Shown here in pieces: positions 15,895 to 24,131 of a stretch of 64,000 nucleotides of DNA. The DNA comes from Streptomyces sp. NBC_01306 (GTDB lineage Bacteria > Actinomycetota > Actinomycetes > Streptomycetales > Streptomycetaceae). A program made the translations under genes and the position numbers. A model generated the notes under the pieces. It ran no database searches. It worked only from the letters and a program-made list of their open reading frames with translations, and was not told the origin of the DNA. The first letter of the stretch is position 1, and each line of letters starts with the position of its first letter. The stretch lies in the NCBI RefSeq assembly GCF_026340465.1, contig NZ_JAPEPC010000001.1:7207501-7271500 (forward strand), given 5' to 3'.

Positions 15895-16593
15895 ATGGCT
15901 GAACGCGTTATCGCCGCGTGTGACGGGGCGTCGAAAGGAAATCCGGGACCTGCCGCATGGGCCTGGGTCATTGCCGACGGTGCGGGGGCACCCGTCCGCT
16001 GGGAGGCGGGTCCGCTGGGCACGGCGACCAACAACGTCGCCGAACTGACGGCTCTGGAGAGCCTGCTGGCCGCCGTGGACCCGCGCGTAGCGATGGAGAT
16101 CCGGATGGACTCCCAGTACGCGATGAAAGCGGTCACGACCTGGCTGCCCGGCTGGAAGCGCAAGGGCTGGAAGACGTCGGCCGGCAAGCCGGTCGCGAAC
16201 CAGGAACTCGTGATGCGGATCGATGAACTGCTCACCGGCCGTACCGTCGAGTTCCGCTACGTCCCCGCGCACCAGGTCAACGGTGACCCGCTCAATGACT
16301 TCGCCGACCGGGCCGCCAGCCAGGCCGCGATCGTGCAGGAGGCCGCGGGCAGCCACCTCGGCTCCCCGCAGCCGCCCGCCGCGCCCGACGCCGTCCGTAC
16401 CGGCGGGGCGTCCCGGCGTCCCTCCGGGGGCGCCACGAAGGCCGGGCCGTCGGCGAAGCGCACCTCGTCGCGGACACTGAACGCGAAGTTCCCCGGCCGG
16501 TGCCGCTGCGGCCGTTCCTACGCGACCGGTGAGCCCATCGCCAAGAACGCGGACGGCTGGGGCCACCCCGACTGCCGCACGGCGGACGCCTGA
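15895..16593 (+). CDS. ribonuclease H-like protein with C-terminal Cys/His motif
   Basis: A 232-residue protein. Residues 4-140 are an RNase H fold: ACDGASKGNPGPAAWAW with the first catalytic Asp, NNVAELTALESL with the Glu, RMDSQYAMKAV with the second Asp, and a final Asp in NDFADRAA. It should cut RNA in RNA-DNA hybrids. A proline/serine/arginine-rich linker leads to a C-terminal part with CRCGRSYATGEPI and GWGHPDC, whose cysteines and histidine could bind zinc. The ATG at 15895 is preferred over 15883 because a GGGGG run precedes it. It ends convergent with a secreted protein gene. Confidence 0.82.
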   Translation: MAERVIAACDGASKGNPGPAAWAWVIADGAGAPVRWEAGPLGTATNNVAELTALESLLAAVDPRVAMEIRMDSQYAMKAVTTWLPGWKRKGWKTSAGKPVANQELVMRIDELLTGRTVEFRYVPAHQVNGDPLNDFADRAASQAAIVQEAAGSHLGSPQPPAAPDAVRTGGASRRPSGGATKAGPSAKRTSSRTLNAKFPGRCRCGRSYATGEPIAKNADGWGHPDCRTADA

Positions 16594-16602
16594 GCCGAGC
16601 GG

Positions 16603-16623
16603 CCGGCCGGATCAGCCGGCCGG
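16603..16623. terminator. short bidirectional terminator hairpin
   Basis: CCGGCCGG (16603-16610) and CCGGCCGG (16616-16623) form an 8-bp stem with a 5-nt loop that includes the stop codon of the minus-strand gene, between two convergent genes. Confidence 0.55.
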
Positions 16624-17448
16624 GGAGTACGAGTAGACCGTCGTGGACACCATGCAGGCGCCCGGCTGGACCACCTCCGCGCGCAGGGTGGACGTCTTCG
16701 GGTCGTAGTCGACGCCCTCGGACTCGAAGGTGCCGGAGCAGATGCTGCGCCGGGGGAGCTGGAGCAGTGTCGTCACCCGGCCGGTGACGACACTGCCGTC
16801 CAGGGCGTGCGGGAGGTCGACCTGGAGCAGGTCCTTGGCCTCGTCGTCGGATACGCACACCAGCCGGGTGTCCGATACGAAGTCGCAGCCCTGGATGTCG
16901 CTCACCGCGCGGTCCAGTGAGATCTGGCCGGCCTGCGGGAGCGCCCCGCCCGTGGGTGGAGTGGCCGGATTCAGCAGCGGAGCCGGGAAGACCTGGAGGC
17001 GGTCCTGGTCGCCCCACTCCCCGGAGACCATCCACTGCGAGTCCGGAGAGACCGCGGTGAAGGAGTTGTTGAGCTTCTCGCCCGGGTCGAGTCGGTGGAC
17101 GTACTCGTACCGCTTCCCGTCGGGGGTCGTCACCGCGTACATCTTCGATGTCGCGTCGTCCCCGCCCTGGTAGGCGTCGAAGACATCGCCGTCGGCGATG
17201 TCCGGATCGCCCACGTGGTTCCAGCCCTTGGCGCGGAGGTCCAGCGGCACCGACGCGAGCCCGCGGAAGAGCAGCGAGCCGTCCGCCCGGCTGGCTACGC
17301 CCTCGCCGCCGGTCAGGGAGCCGGTGTAGGAGGTGCCCGACTCGGTCCAGCCACCGGGGGAGGCAGCGGTCGCGCTGGGCAGGAACGCGACGGAGAGCGC
17401 TATGGCGCCCGTCAGAACGGCGGCAACGCGGAGCGTCTTGGGGGGCAC
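16612..17448 (-). CDS. secreted hypothetical protein
   Basis: A 278-residue exported protein. The GTG at 17448, with GGAGGATCA directly before it, starts a Sec signal peptide (PPKTLRVAAVLTG, hydrophobic core, cleavage after SATA). The mature part is beta-rich, with segments like GSLLFRGLASVPLDL, DSQWMVSGEWGDQDRLQVFP and DIQGCDFVSDTRLVCVSDD, suggesting a propeller-like lactonase/WD40-type fold, but no catalytic residues can be named. Function unknown. Three cysteine-containing strands may form disulfides outside the cell. Confidence 0.7.
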   Translation of the reverse strand: MPPKTLRVAAVLTGAIALSVAFLPSATAASPGGWTESGTSYTGSLTGGEGVASRADGSLLFRGLASVPLDLRAKGWNHVGDPDIADGDVFDAYQGGDDATSKMYAVTTPDGKRYEYVHRLDPGEKLNNSFTAVSPDSQWMVSGEWGDQDRLQVFPAPLLNPATPPTGGALPQAGQISLDRAVSDIQGCDFVSDTRLVCVSDDEAKDLLQVDLPHALDGSVVTGRVTTLLQLPRRSICSGTFESEGVDYDPKTSTLRAEVVQPGACMVSTTVYSYSPAG

Positions 17449-17589
17449 TGATCCTCCGGCGGTTCGGCAGCGGGATGGCGAAGCGTAGACCGGACGCCCG
17501 TACGAACGCACCACCCCGGCGCGGCAGTTGCCTGCCGATGGCCGGAATGCGACGTAGCCGCGAGCCCGGCCGGATCCCAGCGAAAGGAC

Positions 17590-18042
17590 CTAGTCGGCGG
17601 GCTCGGCGGTCCAGGTGATCAGCGGGGGCCGCACCGAACCGCAGAGCGGCTGCCCCTGGCCGTCCGTGAGGCGCAGCCGGGCGGTGAGGCGGCCGGACCG
17701 TACCGCCGCGTCGAGCACTTCGGGGCTGACGGCGTCCAGCATCAGTTTGGCGCGCCGGAACATGGTGGCGGTGCCGTCCTCGTCCGCGGTGGTCCAGGAC
17801 AGATAGACGAAGCGTCCGCCGAAGCGGTTCTGGATGTACGGACCGGCGATGACGGTGCCGTCGGGCCCCGGCGCCGTCGTGCACTCCAGCGTCCACCGGG
17901 CCGACGGCAGGTCGCCGGCGTGCGGTGCGGCCACTTCCTGGGGGCGGTCCTTGGCCTGGACGCCGACGTGGATGTCGACGGCGTCGGCGAAAGCGGAACT
18001 GGTGCGGCCGGGGAGGCCGGAGGCTTCGATACGGAGCTGCAT
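17590..18042 (-). CDS. DUF5990-like protein
   Basis: A 150-residue cytosolic protein. The opening MQLRIEASGLPGR and IHVGVQ, then GPYIQNRFGGRFVYLSW and ADEDGTATMFRRAKLML, resemble the small actinobacterial DUF5990 family; function of the family is unknown to me. No motif for catalysis is visible. It lies alone, divergent from the endonuclease I gene with about 150 bp between. Confidence 0.6.
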   Translation of the reverse strand: MQLRIEASGLPGRTSSAFADAVDIHVGVQAKDRPQEVAAPHAGDLPSARWTLECTTAPGPDGTVIAGPYIQNRFGGRFVYLSWTTADEDGTATMFRRAKLMLDAVSPEVLDAAVRSGRLTARLRLTDGQGQPLCGSVRPPLITWTAEPAD

Positions 18043-18195
18043 GCCGCCATTGTCCAGGGCCGGGGCGTTCGGCAGATCGGCACACGCTCGTTCCGTGTTC
18101 TTCACACGCCGGACCGGGGGCCGTGGCAGTGTCCTGTGAACCGTACATGACATCAACCACGTGCTACCGCGCGCCAGTTGGAGAGGACACCCCAC

Positions 18196-19014
18196 ATGTC
18201 CCGTCTTACAGCGACGAGATGGATGACCGCCGCGGCCCTGGCGGCGGTCGCCGCGCTGAGCGTGGCACCCCCCGCGCCCGCGGCGGCCCGCCCTGCTCCC
18301 CTCCCGGCGGCGACGGCCGCCGGGGTGCTGGACGATTCGTACTACGCGGACGCCGAGGGCAAGTCCGGCGCGGCGCTCAAGAGCGCGCTCCACACGATCA
18401 TCAGCAAGCAGTCGACGGTCAGCTACGCCCAGGTCTGGGACGCACTGGAGGTCACCGACCAGGACCCGGCCAACTCCTCCGACGTGATCGAGCTGTACAC
18501 CGGGAAGTCCGTGCCCAAGTCGAGCAGCGGCGGCAGCACGGGGGACTGGAACCGCGAGCACGTCTGGGCCAAGTCGCACGGGGACTTCGGTACCGCCACC
18601 GGACCGGGCACCGATCTCCACCATCTGCGGCCCGCGGACGTCTCGGTGAACGGTGTCCGGGGGAACAAGGACTTCGACAACGGCGGCACGGCCGTGGCCG
18701 GAGCCCCCGGCAACTTCACCGACTCGGACTCCTTCGAGCCGCGCGACGCGGTCAAGGGGGATGTCGCCCGCATGATCCTCTACATGGCCGTGCGGTACGA
18801 CGGTGGTGACGGATTCCCGGACCTGGAGCCGAACGACAAGGTGGACAACGGATCGGCGCCGGCCATCGGCCGGATCAGCGTGCTCACGAAGTGGAGCGAC
18901 GAGGACCCGCCCGACGCCTTCGAGGAACACCGCAACGACGTGATCTACAGCGACTACCAGCACAACCGCAACCCGTTCATCGACCACCCCGAGTGGGTCG
19001 ACTCGATCTGGTAG
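18196..19014 (+). CDS. secreted endonuclease I (EndA/NucM family)
   Basis: A 272-residue exported nuclease. Residues 1-35 are a Sec signal peptide (MSRLTATRWMTAAALAAV, ending PAAARPA). The catalytic core has NREHVWAKSHG near residue 118, which is the beta-beta-alpha-metal HNH-like motif of endonuclease I, then DLHHLRPAD near 140 and DVIYSDYQHNRNPFIDHPEW at the end. It degrades DNA (and sometimes RNA) outside the cell. The start has GGAGAGGA eight bases upstream. A very strong terminator follows. Confidence 0.9.
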   Translation: MSRLTATRWMTAAALAAVAALSVAPPAPAAARPAPLPAATAAGVLDDSYYADAEGKSGAALKSALHTIISKQSTVSYAQVWDALEVTDQDPANSSDVIELYTGKSVPKSSSGGSTGDWNREHVWAKSHGDFGTATGPGTDLHHLRPADVSVNGVRGNKDFDNGGTAVAGAPGNFTDSDSFEPRDAVKGDVARMILYMAVRYDGGDGFPDLEPNDKVDNGSAPAIGRISVLTKWSDEDPPDAFEEHRNDVIYSDYQHNRNPFIDHPEWVDSIW

Positions 19015-19030
19015 ACGCGGGCGGTACGAC

Positions 19031-19062
19031 AAGGGGTGGGCCCGCGTCCGGGCCCACCCCTT
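19031..19062 (+). terminator. intrinsic terminator of the endonuclease gene
   Basis: Perfect 14-bp stem (AAGGGGTGGGCCCG at 19031-19044, CGGGCCCACCCCTT at 19049-19062) with a CGTC tetraloop, 16 bp after the stop; also suitable for the convergent gene ending at 19087. Confidence 0.85.
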
Positions 19063-19086
19063 ACTGCTTCCGGGGCGTGCCGGGGC

Positions 19087-19350
19087 TCAGGGGCTCTCCA
19101 TGTCTCCGCTCACGTCTCCGCTCCCCTTGGAGGTGTGGGCGATGCACTCGACGTCGATCTGGTCGGCGAGTTTCGCCAGTTCGATGGTGAGGGCGGCCAC
19201 GGTGTCCTCGTCGGCGTTCGACGCGTCGTCGCGCACCGCCTGGAGCCAGCCGGCGCCGAGCGTCCGCAGCATGTGGCTCACGTCGGCGGCTGCCACATGC
19301 AGCACGCCCTGTTCGTCGGGGACCAGGGCCAGCATGACGTCACGGTTCAA
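19087..19350 (-). CDS. small DUF6213-like protein
   Basis: An 87-residue acidic protein: NRDVMLALVPDEQGVLHVAAADVSHML at the start and TVAALTIELAKLADQIDVECIA near the end. This pattern resembles a small family widespread in streptomycetes (recalled as DUF6213; not verified). Function unknown. A TTG at 19350 is taken as start because GGAGAG lies six to seven bases before it; an in-frame ATG at 19335 is the alternative. Confidence 0.55.
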   Translation of the reverse strand: MNRDVMLALVPDEQGVLHVAAADVSHMLRTLGAGWLQAVRDDASNADEDTVAALTIELAKLADQIDVECIAHTSKGSGDVSGDMESP

Positions 19351-19556
19351 GTCTCTCCGCCTCCAGTGTCTGCGGAATGCTCCGCGATGCGACTCTAATG
19401 ACACCTTGCGCCCTCACGCGGGACATGAGGTCCATGCCCGCCGCGGGCGCAGCCGATGCGCGAGGCATCCGGGTGTGTGGTGTCAGGTGCCCGCTCACGC
19501 GCCTACCCACCCCGGACCATCGGAGCGGCACGCGGAGTCGTGGGCGGGGCCGGACC

Positions 19557-19886
19557 TCACCGGCGCTCGGCGCGGCGGCGCCGGATGACGGCGATGTCGA
19601 TGGCCGACACGGCGGTGAAGAGAGCGCAGACGGCGGCGAGAGCCACCAGGACCGCCGTGCCCGGGGATCCCGCGGGGCGCGCCGAAGCCGCCCACAGGGC
19701 GAGGAGCGCCGCCCCCGCGGCGAACAGCGGCAGGGCGATGGCGGAGAGCACCAGACGGGCGCCCAGTGCGCTGTAGGCGGTCAGCGGTTCGGTCCCGGTC
19801 CTGACCCATCGGGGGCCGGAGAACACTGAGTGCGAGTGCGGGGCGCGTCCGCCGTGGCCTGTTCCCAGTGCGGCACGGTGGGACAT
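19557..19886 (-). CDS. DUF6343-like small membrane protein
   Basis: A 109-residue protein with two hydrophobic helices (LVLSAIALPLFAAGAALLAL and AVLVALAAVCALFTAVSAI). The stretch RTGTEPLTAYSALGARL just before the first helix matches the G-EP-TA-SAL-R pattern of small streptomycete DUF6343 proteins. The C-terminus is basic (IRRRRAERR), which should stay cytosolic. Function unknown. ATG at 19886 with AAGGGG upstream. Confidence 0.65.
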   Translation of the reverse strand: MSHRAALGTGHGGRAPHSHSVFSGPRWVRTGTEPLTAYSALGARLVLSAIALPLFAAGAALLALWAASARPAGSPGTAVLVALAAVCALFTAVSAIDIAVIRRRRAERR

Positions 19887-20041
19887 GAGGAATCCCCTTC
19901 CCGGCTGCGGCCACCGGGAACGCGGGCGGCCGCGCACCTGATCACACGGATCCTGTACCACCCAGTGTGCTCCGCCCGCGCTGCTCCCGGCCGGATCCGG
20001 AGGAGACACCCCAGGGCCGGGGCTCCAGGCCCTGTCCGGCC

Positions 20042-20827
20042 CTAGCGGATGCGTCCCACCGCTGCGTAGATCCCGCTGCCTTCCGCTTCCGGGGAGGCGG
20101 TGTCCTTGAACCACTCGGTCGCGGTCACCAGGCCGGGCTCGACGAGATCGATTCCGTCGAAGAACCGGGCCACCTCGGTACGGGTGCGGAAGCCGAGCCG
20201 GATGCCGCCCTTCGCGTACTGCGCCGTGACCATGGCCGCCAGTTCCTCGTACCGGTCCGACGCGGCGTGGGACATCACCAGGCAGCTGCCCGGCGCCAAC
20301 GTCTCCACCAGGGCGCCGACGATGCCGTACGGGTCCTGGTCGTCCGGCACGAAGTGCAACAGCGCGATCAGGGAGAGCGCGATCGGCCGGTCGAAGTCCA
20401 GGAACTTCCTGGCGTGCTCGATGATCGTGCGCGGCTCGCGCACATCCGCCTGGATGTAGTCGGTCGCGCCCTCCGGGCTGCTGACCAGCAGGGCTTCCGC
20501 GTGCCGCAGGACGATGGGGTCGTTGTCCGTGTAGACGATCCGCGCCGACGGCACGGTCTGCTGGACGATCTGGTGCAGGTTCGGCCGAGTGGGGATGCCG
20601 GTGCCTATGTCGAGGAACTGGTCGATGCCGCTGCCCGCCAGCCACGCGGCGGCGCGGTTCATGAACGCGCGGTTCTGCCGGGCGGCGTCCTTCGCCTCGG
20701 GCGGAAGGCTCTCGCCCACCTCCTGGTCGACGGGGTAGTTGTCCTTGCCGCCCAGCAGCCAGTCGTAGACCCGCGCGGGGTGCGGCTTGCTCGTGTCGAT
20801 CCGGGGGGCGGGTGCGGCTGCCGTCAT
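20042..20827 (-). CDS. SAM-dependent methyltransferase, PF04672 (DUF574) family
   Basis: A 261-residue class I methyltransferase. It shows the family hallmark PHPARVYDWLLGGKDNYPVD at residues 14-33, followed by the SAM-binding motif FLDIGTGIPTRPNLHQ and an acidic loop (VYTDNDPIVL). This family is expanded in streptomycetes; substrates are unknown. The ATG at 20827 begins the conserved N-terminus. The gene stands alone. Confidence 0.85.
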   Translation of the reverse strand: MTAAAPAPRIDTSKPHPARVYDWLLGGKDNYPVDQEVGESLPPEAKDAARQNRAFMNRAAAWLAGSGIDQFLDIGTGIPTRPNLHQIVQQTVPSARIVYTDNDPIVLRHAEALLVSSPEGATDYIQADVREPRTIIEHARKFLDFDRPIALSLIALLHFVPDDQDPYGIVGALVETLAPGSCLVMSHAASDRYEELAAMVTAQYAKGGIRLGFRTRTEVARFFDGIDLVEPGLVTATEWFKDTASPEAEGSGIYAAVGRIR

Positions 20828-21019
20828 GGCGGGCTCCGTTGCGCGAGGAGTGGACGGGGCAGGCCCCTGGGTGAGGCCGGGGGAGAGGGTGACTGCCGCA
20901 CTGCCGCAGTCCACCGCACCCCGGCCGACCAGCGCCTTGTCGGCGCAGTCTGTCACAGCAACTCGCCACCCAGCACATGGCATTGGCCCCGCGGAACTGA
21001 GGGGACGGGGGGAAATGAA

Positions 21020-21050
21020 GACGGACCGGGCCCGCCGGGCCCGGTCCGTC
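21020..21050 (-). terminator. terminator after the copper-associated secreted protein
   Basis: Inverted repeat GACGGACCGGGCCCG (21020-21034) and CGGGCCCGGTCCGTC (21036-21050), 12 bp beyond the minus-strand stop codon. Confidence 0.75.
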
Positions 21051-21061
21051 CTGTGCGTGGA

Positions 21062-21997
21062 TCAGTGGTCGTGTCCGTCGTGGTCCGGCATGTCCGCACC
21101 GGACCCGGAGCCGTCGTGCGAGGCCGCCGCCTGCACGGTGAACTCGGCTGTGTGGACCTTCCCCTGGTGCTGGAAGTCCAGATACAGCCGGTACGCGGTG
21201 GCGCTGGGAAATTCTGCGTGGAAGGTGATCCCGGGCCCGGGGCGCGTGGTGCCGTCGCCGGGGGCTCCCTGCGGATGCACGTGGAGGTAGGCGAGGTCGC
21301 CCTGGCGCAGGGCGACGAGATGCCCGTACGCACCGAGGTAGGGCTGGAGATCGGTGACCGGCCGGCCGTTCTTCGCCACCGACAGGGTGAGCATGCTCGC
21401 CGCGCCGGCCGTCGCATCTCCGGACAGGGTGACGGTGTATCCGTCGACATGTGCCGTGCGGGAGGGGGCGGGCAGCGGAGTGGGCCGGTAGTCGCCCGCG
21501 ACGGAGACGTCCGCGCCCAGCGTGAGCCCGCTGCCGCCCGCGGGCACGAAGTCGGTGAAGACGCGGTAGCTCCCGGCCGATCCGAAGGTGAGCGGTACCG
21601 ACCAGGTGCCGTCGGCGCCCAGTTCGGGATGGACGTGCTGGAAGCCGGACAGGTCGCGGCGGGCCACGATGAAGTGCAGGTCCTTGCCGTGCGACTGCGT
21701 GTAGCGGGTGACCGGTCTGCCGTCGGGCCCCGTGATCCGGAAGCGGAAGTCGGTCTGCTTGCCGGCCGGCAGCGGATCCGACGGCGGTACGAGGGTGTAC
21801 CCGTGCTCGGAGACCTGCAGGCCGCCGGGCACGGTGTCGCCCGACCCCATCGGGTCGGCGGAACCGGCCATGTCGTGGCCGGCGTGGGCCTCGGCGCTGT
21901 CACCCACCGGCCCCACCGCGTGGCCGATACCGAGGGAGGCCCCGAAGACCAGGGCGAGACCTACCGCGAACGTTGCTGTCTTGCCGATGGTGTTCAT
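21062..21997 (-). CDS. secreted His/Asp-rich heavy-metal-associated protein
   Basis: A 311-residue exported protein. Residues 1-37 form a signal peptide or anchor (KTATFAVGLALVFGASLGIG). The mature N-terminus has AHAGHDM and the C-terminus ends DMPDHDGHDH, both plausible metal-binding tails. Between them lie two beta-sandwich repeats, each with HFIVARRDLSGFQHVHPEL or HLVALRQGDLAYLHVHPQG, typical of proteins found next to copper genes. It is downstream of copZ on the same strand and probably handles copper outside the membrane. The exact function is not established. Confidence 0.75.
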   Translation of the reverse strand: MNTIGKTATFAVGLALVFGASLGIGHAVGPVGDSAEAHAGHDMAGSADPMGSGDTVPGGLQVSEHGYTLVPPSDPLPAGKQTDFRFRITGPDGRPVTRYTQSHGKDLHFIVARRDLSGFQHVHPELGADGTWSVPLTFGSAGSYRVFTDFVPAGGSGLTLGADVSVAGDYRPTPLPAPSRTAHVDGYTVTLSGDATAGAASMLTLSVAKNGRPVTDLQPYLGAYGHLVALRQGDLAYLHVHPQGAPGDGTTRPGPGITFHAEFPSATAYRLYLDFQHQGKVHTAEFTVQAAASHDGSGSGADMPDHDGHDH

Positions 21998-22058
21998 CGC
22001 TTGTCCTTCCGGGGAGCCGACGGCTCCGTGCCGATCGTGCGGGGGGCGGGATACGGCC

Positions 22059-22078
22059 GCCGGCCGCCGGCGGCCGGC
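22059..22078. repeat. perfect 20-bp GC palindrome between copZ and the secreted protein
   Basis: GCCGGCCGCCGGCGGCCGGC is identical to its own reverse complement and contains only G and C. Without a loop it would form a poor hairpin; attenuation between copZ and the downstream gene, or simple GC-rich sequence, are both possible. Confidence 0.6.
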
Positions 22079-22120
22079 GCCCGCTGTGCGCGGGCCGCCG
22101 GGCCGGGGCGGCGGGCTGGA

Positions 22121-22387
22121 TCAGTGGCAGCTGCCGCAGCAGCTCCCCGACGCCTGCTCGGGTGCCGCGGTGACCTCGTAACCGGCCTCGTCGATGGCGG
22201 CGGCGAATGCCGCGTCGTCCACGGCGGCGGTGGACGTCACCGTCACCTTGCCGGTGGACAGGTCGACATCGACCTGGGTCACGCCGTCGATCTTGGAGAC
22301 CTCTTCGGTGACGGACTTGACGCAGTGCGCACAGGTCATGCCGCTGACGGTGTAGACGGCCGGGGACGCGGACGCGGTGGTGGTCAT
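22121..22387 (-). CDS. copZ: CopZ-type copper chaperone (HMA domain)
   Basis: An 88-residue protein with a heavy-metal-associated domain: the copper motif GMTCAHC at residues 16-22, then VDVDLSTGKVTVTST and FAAAIDEAGYEV. The extra C-terminal SGSCCGSCH adds three cysteines and a histidine that could hold more metal. It carries Cu(I) in the cytoplasm. The promoter region contains a CsoR-type palindrome at 22450-22466. No P-type ATPase (CopA) gene is adjacent, unlike most copZ loci; a secreted metal-associated protein follows instead. Confidence 0.9.
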   Translation of the reverse strand: MTTTASASPAVYTVSGMTCAHCVKSVTEEVSKIDGVTQVDVDLSTGKVTVTSTAAVDDAAFAAAIDEAGYEVTAAPEQASGSCCGSCH

Positions 22388-22449
22388 GGCGAAGCCTCCT
22401 GCTTCTCGGTCGCGCCGGCGGTCTCTCCGCCGGTCACTCGTCCGACTAC

Positions 22450-22466
22450 ATACCCCTTGGGGGTAT
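22450..22466. promoter_or_regulatory. CsoR-type copper operator, copZ side
   Basis: ATACCCCTTGGGGGTAT is a 17-bp palindrome matching the TACCCC-GGGGTA pattern bound by CsoR copper-sensing repressors. It lies 63-79 bp upstream of copZ. Confidence 0.8.
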
Positions 22467-22508
22467 CTCGTCAAGTCGGATCGATGCGACATCGGGACTG
22501 GCGTTACG

Positions 22509-22559
22509 TACCCCCTGGGGGTATGTTGCAACTCCAAGGATACCCCCCTCCGGTATGGG
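22509..22559. promoter_or_regulatory. CsoR-type operator plus degenerate second site, MFS side
   Basis: TACCCCCTGGGGGTA (22509-22523) is a near-perfect CsoR-type palindrome. A weaker TACCCCCCTCCGGTA follows at 22541-22555. They lie 10-60 bp before the EmrB/QacA exporter start, so the exporter appears to be in the copper regulon. Confidence 0.75.
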
Positions 22560-22568
22560 AGCACAGTG

Positions 22569-24017
22569 ATGTCAGACTCAGCCGCACCTCCGCATCCGCG
22601 GCGCTGGACCGCGCTCGCAGTGATCGCCCTGGCGCAGTTCATGGTGATCATGGACACGTCGATCATTGGCGTGGCCCTGCCCGATATGCAGCACGACCTG
22701 GGGTTCTCGCAGGAGAACCTGTCCTGGGTCTTCAACGCCTACGTCGTGGCGTTCGGCGGGCTCCTGCTCCTCGGCGGCCGGCTGTCGGACCTGTTCGGGG
22801 CCAAACGGCTCTTCGTCATCGGCTGGACGGTCCTCGCGGTCGGTTCCCTGACCGCGGGGCTGGCCGGCGAGGTCTGGATCGAGCTGACCGGCCGCGCGCT
22901 GCAGGGCATCGGCGCCGCACTGATCGCGCCGTCGGCGCTGACGCTGCTGATGATGCTCTTCGGATCCCGCCCGGCCGAGCTCCCCAAGGCCTTGTCGCTC
23001 TACGGTGCGGCAGCCCCGGCGGGCGGCACCGCGGGCGTCTTCCTCGGCGGCCTCATCACCCAGTACGCCAGCTGGCCCTGGGTCTTCTACATCAACATCC
23101 CCATCGCGATCGCCGTCCTGGCGATCACGCCGGGCGTCATGCCGTCGGTCCCGGCGCGCCGGGGTTCCATCGACCTCGCCGGAGCCGTCACGGTCACGGC
23201 GGGGCTGGCCATTGCCGTCTTCGCGGTGGTCCGTGCCCCCGGAACGGGCTGGGGCTCGCCCAGGACCTGGCTCGTCCTGCTGGCCGGGATCGCCCTGATC
23301 GCTGCGTTCGTCGTCATCCAGTCCCGGCGGCGTGAGCCGCTGATGCGGCTCGCCATCCTGCGTTCACCCAATCTGGCGGGTGCCAATATCGCCCAGCTGC
23401 TGATGGCCGCCGCCTGGATCCCGATGTGGTTCTTCCTCAACCTCTACCTGCAGCAGGTGCTGGGGCTCGGTGCGTTCGCCTCCGGGGCCGCGCTGCTGCC
23501 CATGACGGTCGCGATCATGGTCATGATGATCGTCCTCGCGCCCCGGCTGATGGCCCGGTTCGGCCCCAAGCCGATGATCGTCACAGGGCTGTTCGCGCTG
23601 GCCGCCGGCATGGTCTGGCTCTCCTTCGTCCGCGCCGACGGCACCTTCTGGGTCGATGTCCTGCCCGCCTCGCTGCTGGCCGCGGTCGGTATGTCGCTGG
23701 CCTTCATCCCCTCGCTCGGTACGGCCCTCTCCAGCGCGCGTCCCGAGGAGGGCGGGCTGGCTTCCGGCATCGTCAACACCAGCTACCAGGTCGGCTCGGC
23801 CCTGGGGCTCGCGGCCATGACGGCGGTCGCCGCCGCGCACGGCTCCAACGAACTGGGCCATCCCGAGGCCCTCGCCAACGGCTTCTCCGCCGCGTTCATC
23901 GGTGCGGCGGTCCTCGCCGCGGCCGGCGGGGCCGCCTCGCTCCTCACCCTGCGCGGCGCGCCGGCGACCTCCGGAACGGAGGGAGCTGTGCCGCAGGAGC
24001 AGCCCGAGGCCGTCTGA
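22569..24017 (+). CDS. DHA2-family (EmrB/QacA) MFS exporter
   Basis: A 482-residue protein with about 14 membrane helices. It has the DHA2 motifs: DTSIIGVALPDMQHDLGFS in helix 1 and LGGRLSDLFGAKRLF as the cytosolic loop motif A, then GAALIAPSALTLL and, in the second half, GLASGIVNTSYQVGSALGLA. It should export drugs or amphiphilic metabolites by proton antiport. A GGGAG lies seven bases before the ATG. Uncommonly for this family, its promoter carries CsoR-type copper operators and it is divergent from copZ, so a role in copper stress is likely but unproven. Confidence 0.85.
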   Translation: MSDSAAPPHPRRWTALAVIALAQFMVIMDTSIIGVALPDMQHDLGFSQENLSWVFNAYVVAFGGLLLLGGRLSDLFGAKRLFVIGWTVLAVGSLTAGLAGEVWIELTGRALQGIGAALIAPSALTLLMMLFGSRPAELPKALSLYGAAAPAGGTAGVFLGGLITQYASWPWVFYINIPIAIAVLAITPGVMPSVPARRGSIDLAGAVTVTAGLAIAVFAVVRAPGTGWGSPRTWLVLLAGIALIAAFVVIQSRRREPLMRLAILRSPNLAGANIAQLLMAAAWIPMWFFLNLYLQQVLGLGAFASGAALLPMTVAIMVMMIVLAPRLMARFGPKPMIVTGLFALAAGMVWLSFVRADGTFWVDVLPASLLAAVGMSLAFIPSLGTALSSARPEEGGLASGIVNTSYQVGSALGLAAMTAVAAAHGSNELGHPEALANGFSAAFIGAAVLAAAGGAASLLTLRGAPATSGTEGAVPQEQPEAV

Positions 24018-24042
24018 CGGCCCTGTTCCACCACCCGGGCCG

Positions 24043-24085
24043 GGCGGCCCGCCGGACGGCATACGACTCCGTCCGGCGGGCCGCC
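24043..24085 (+). terminator. intrinsic terminator of the MFS gene
   Basis: Perfect 17-bp stem (24043-24059 with 24069-24085; arms GGCGGCCCGCCGGACGG and its complement) and a 9-nt loop, 26 bp after the stop. Confidence 0.85.
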
Positions 24086-24131
24086 GGACCTGTGGCCTGG
24101 GGCTCCGGGGCGGACGTGACAGGATGTCTCC

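Noticed and set aside
22059..22078. Attachment site or origin-like element
   Set aside because: A perfect GC palindrome alone, with no integrase, repeat partner or DnaA boxes nearby.
19967..23335. Very long open frame of about 1120 codons across the methyltransferase, copper and MFS region
   Set aside because: It runs across several real genes and intergenic operators, has Arg/Gly/Pro-rich shadow composition, and no domain. Such frames arise from GC-biased codons.
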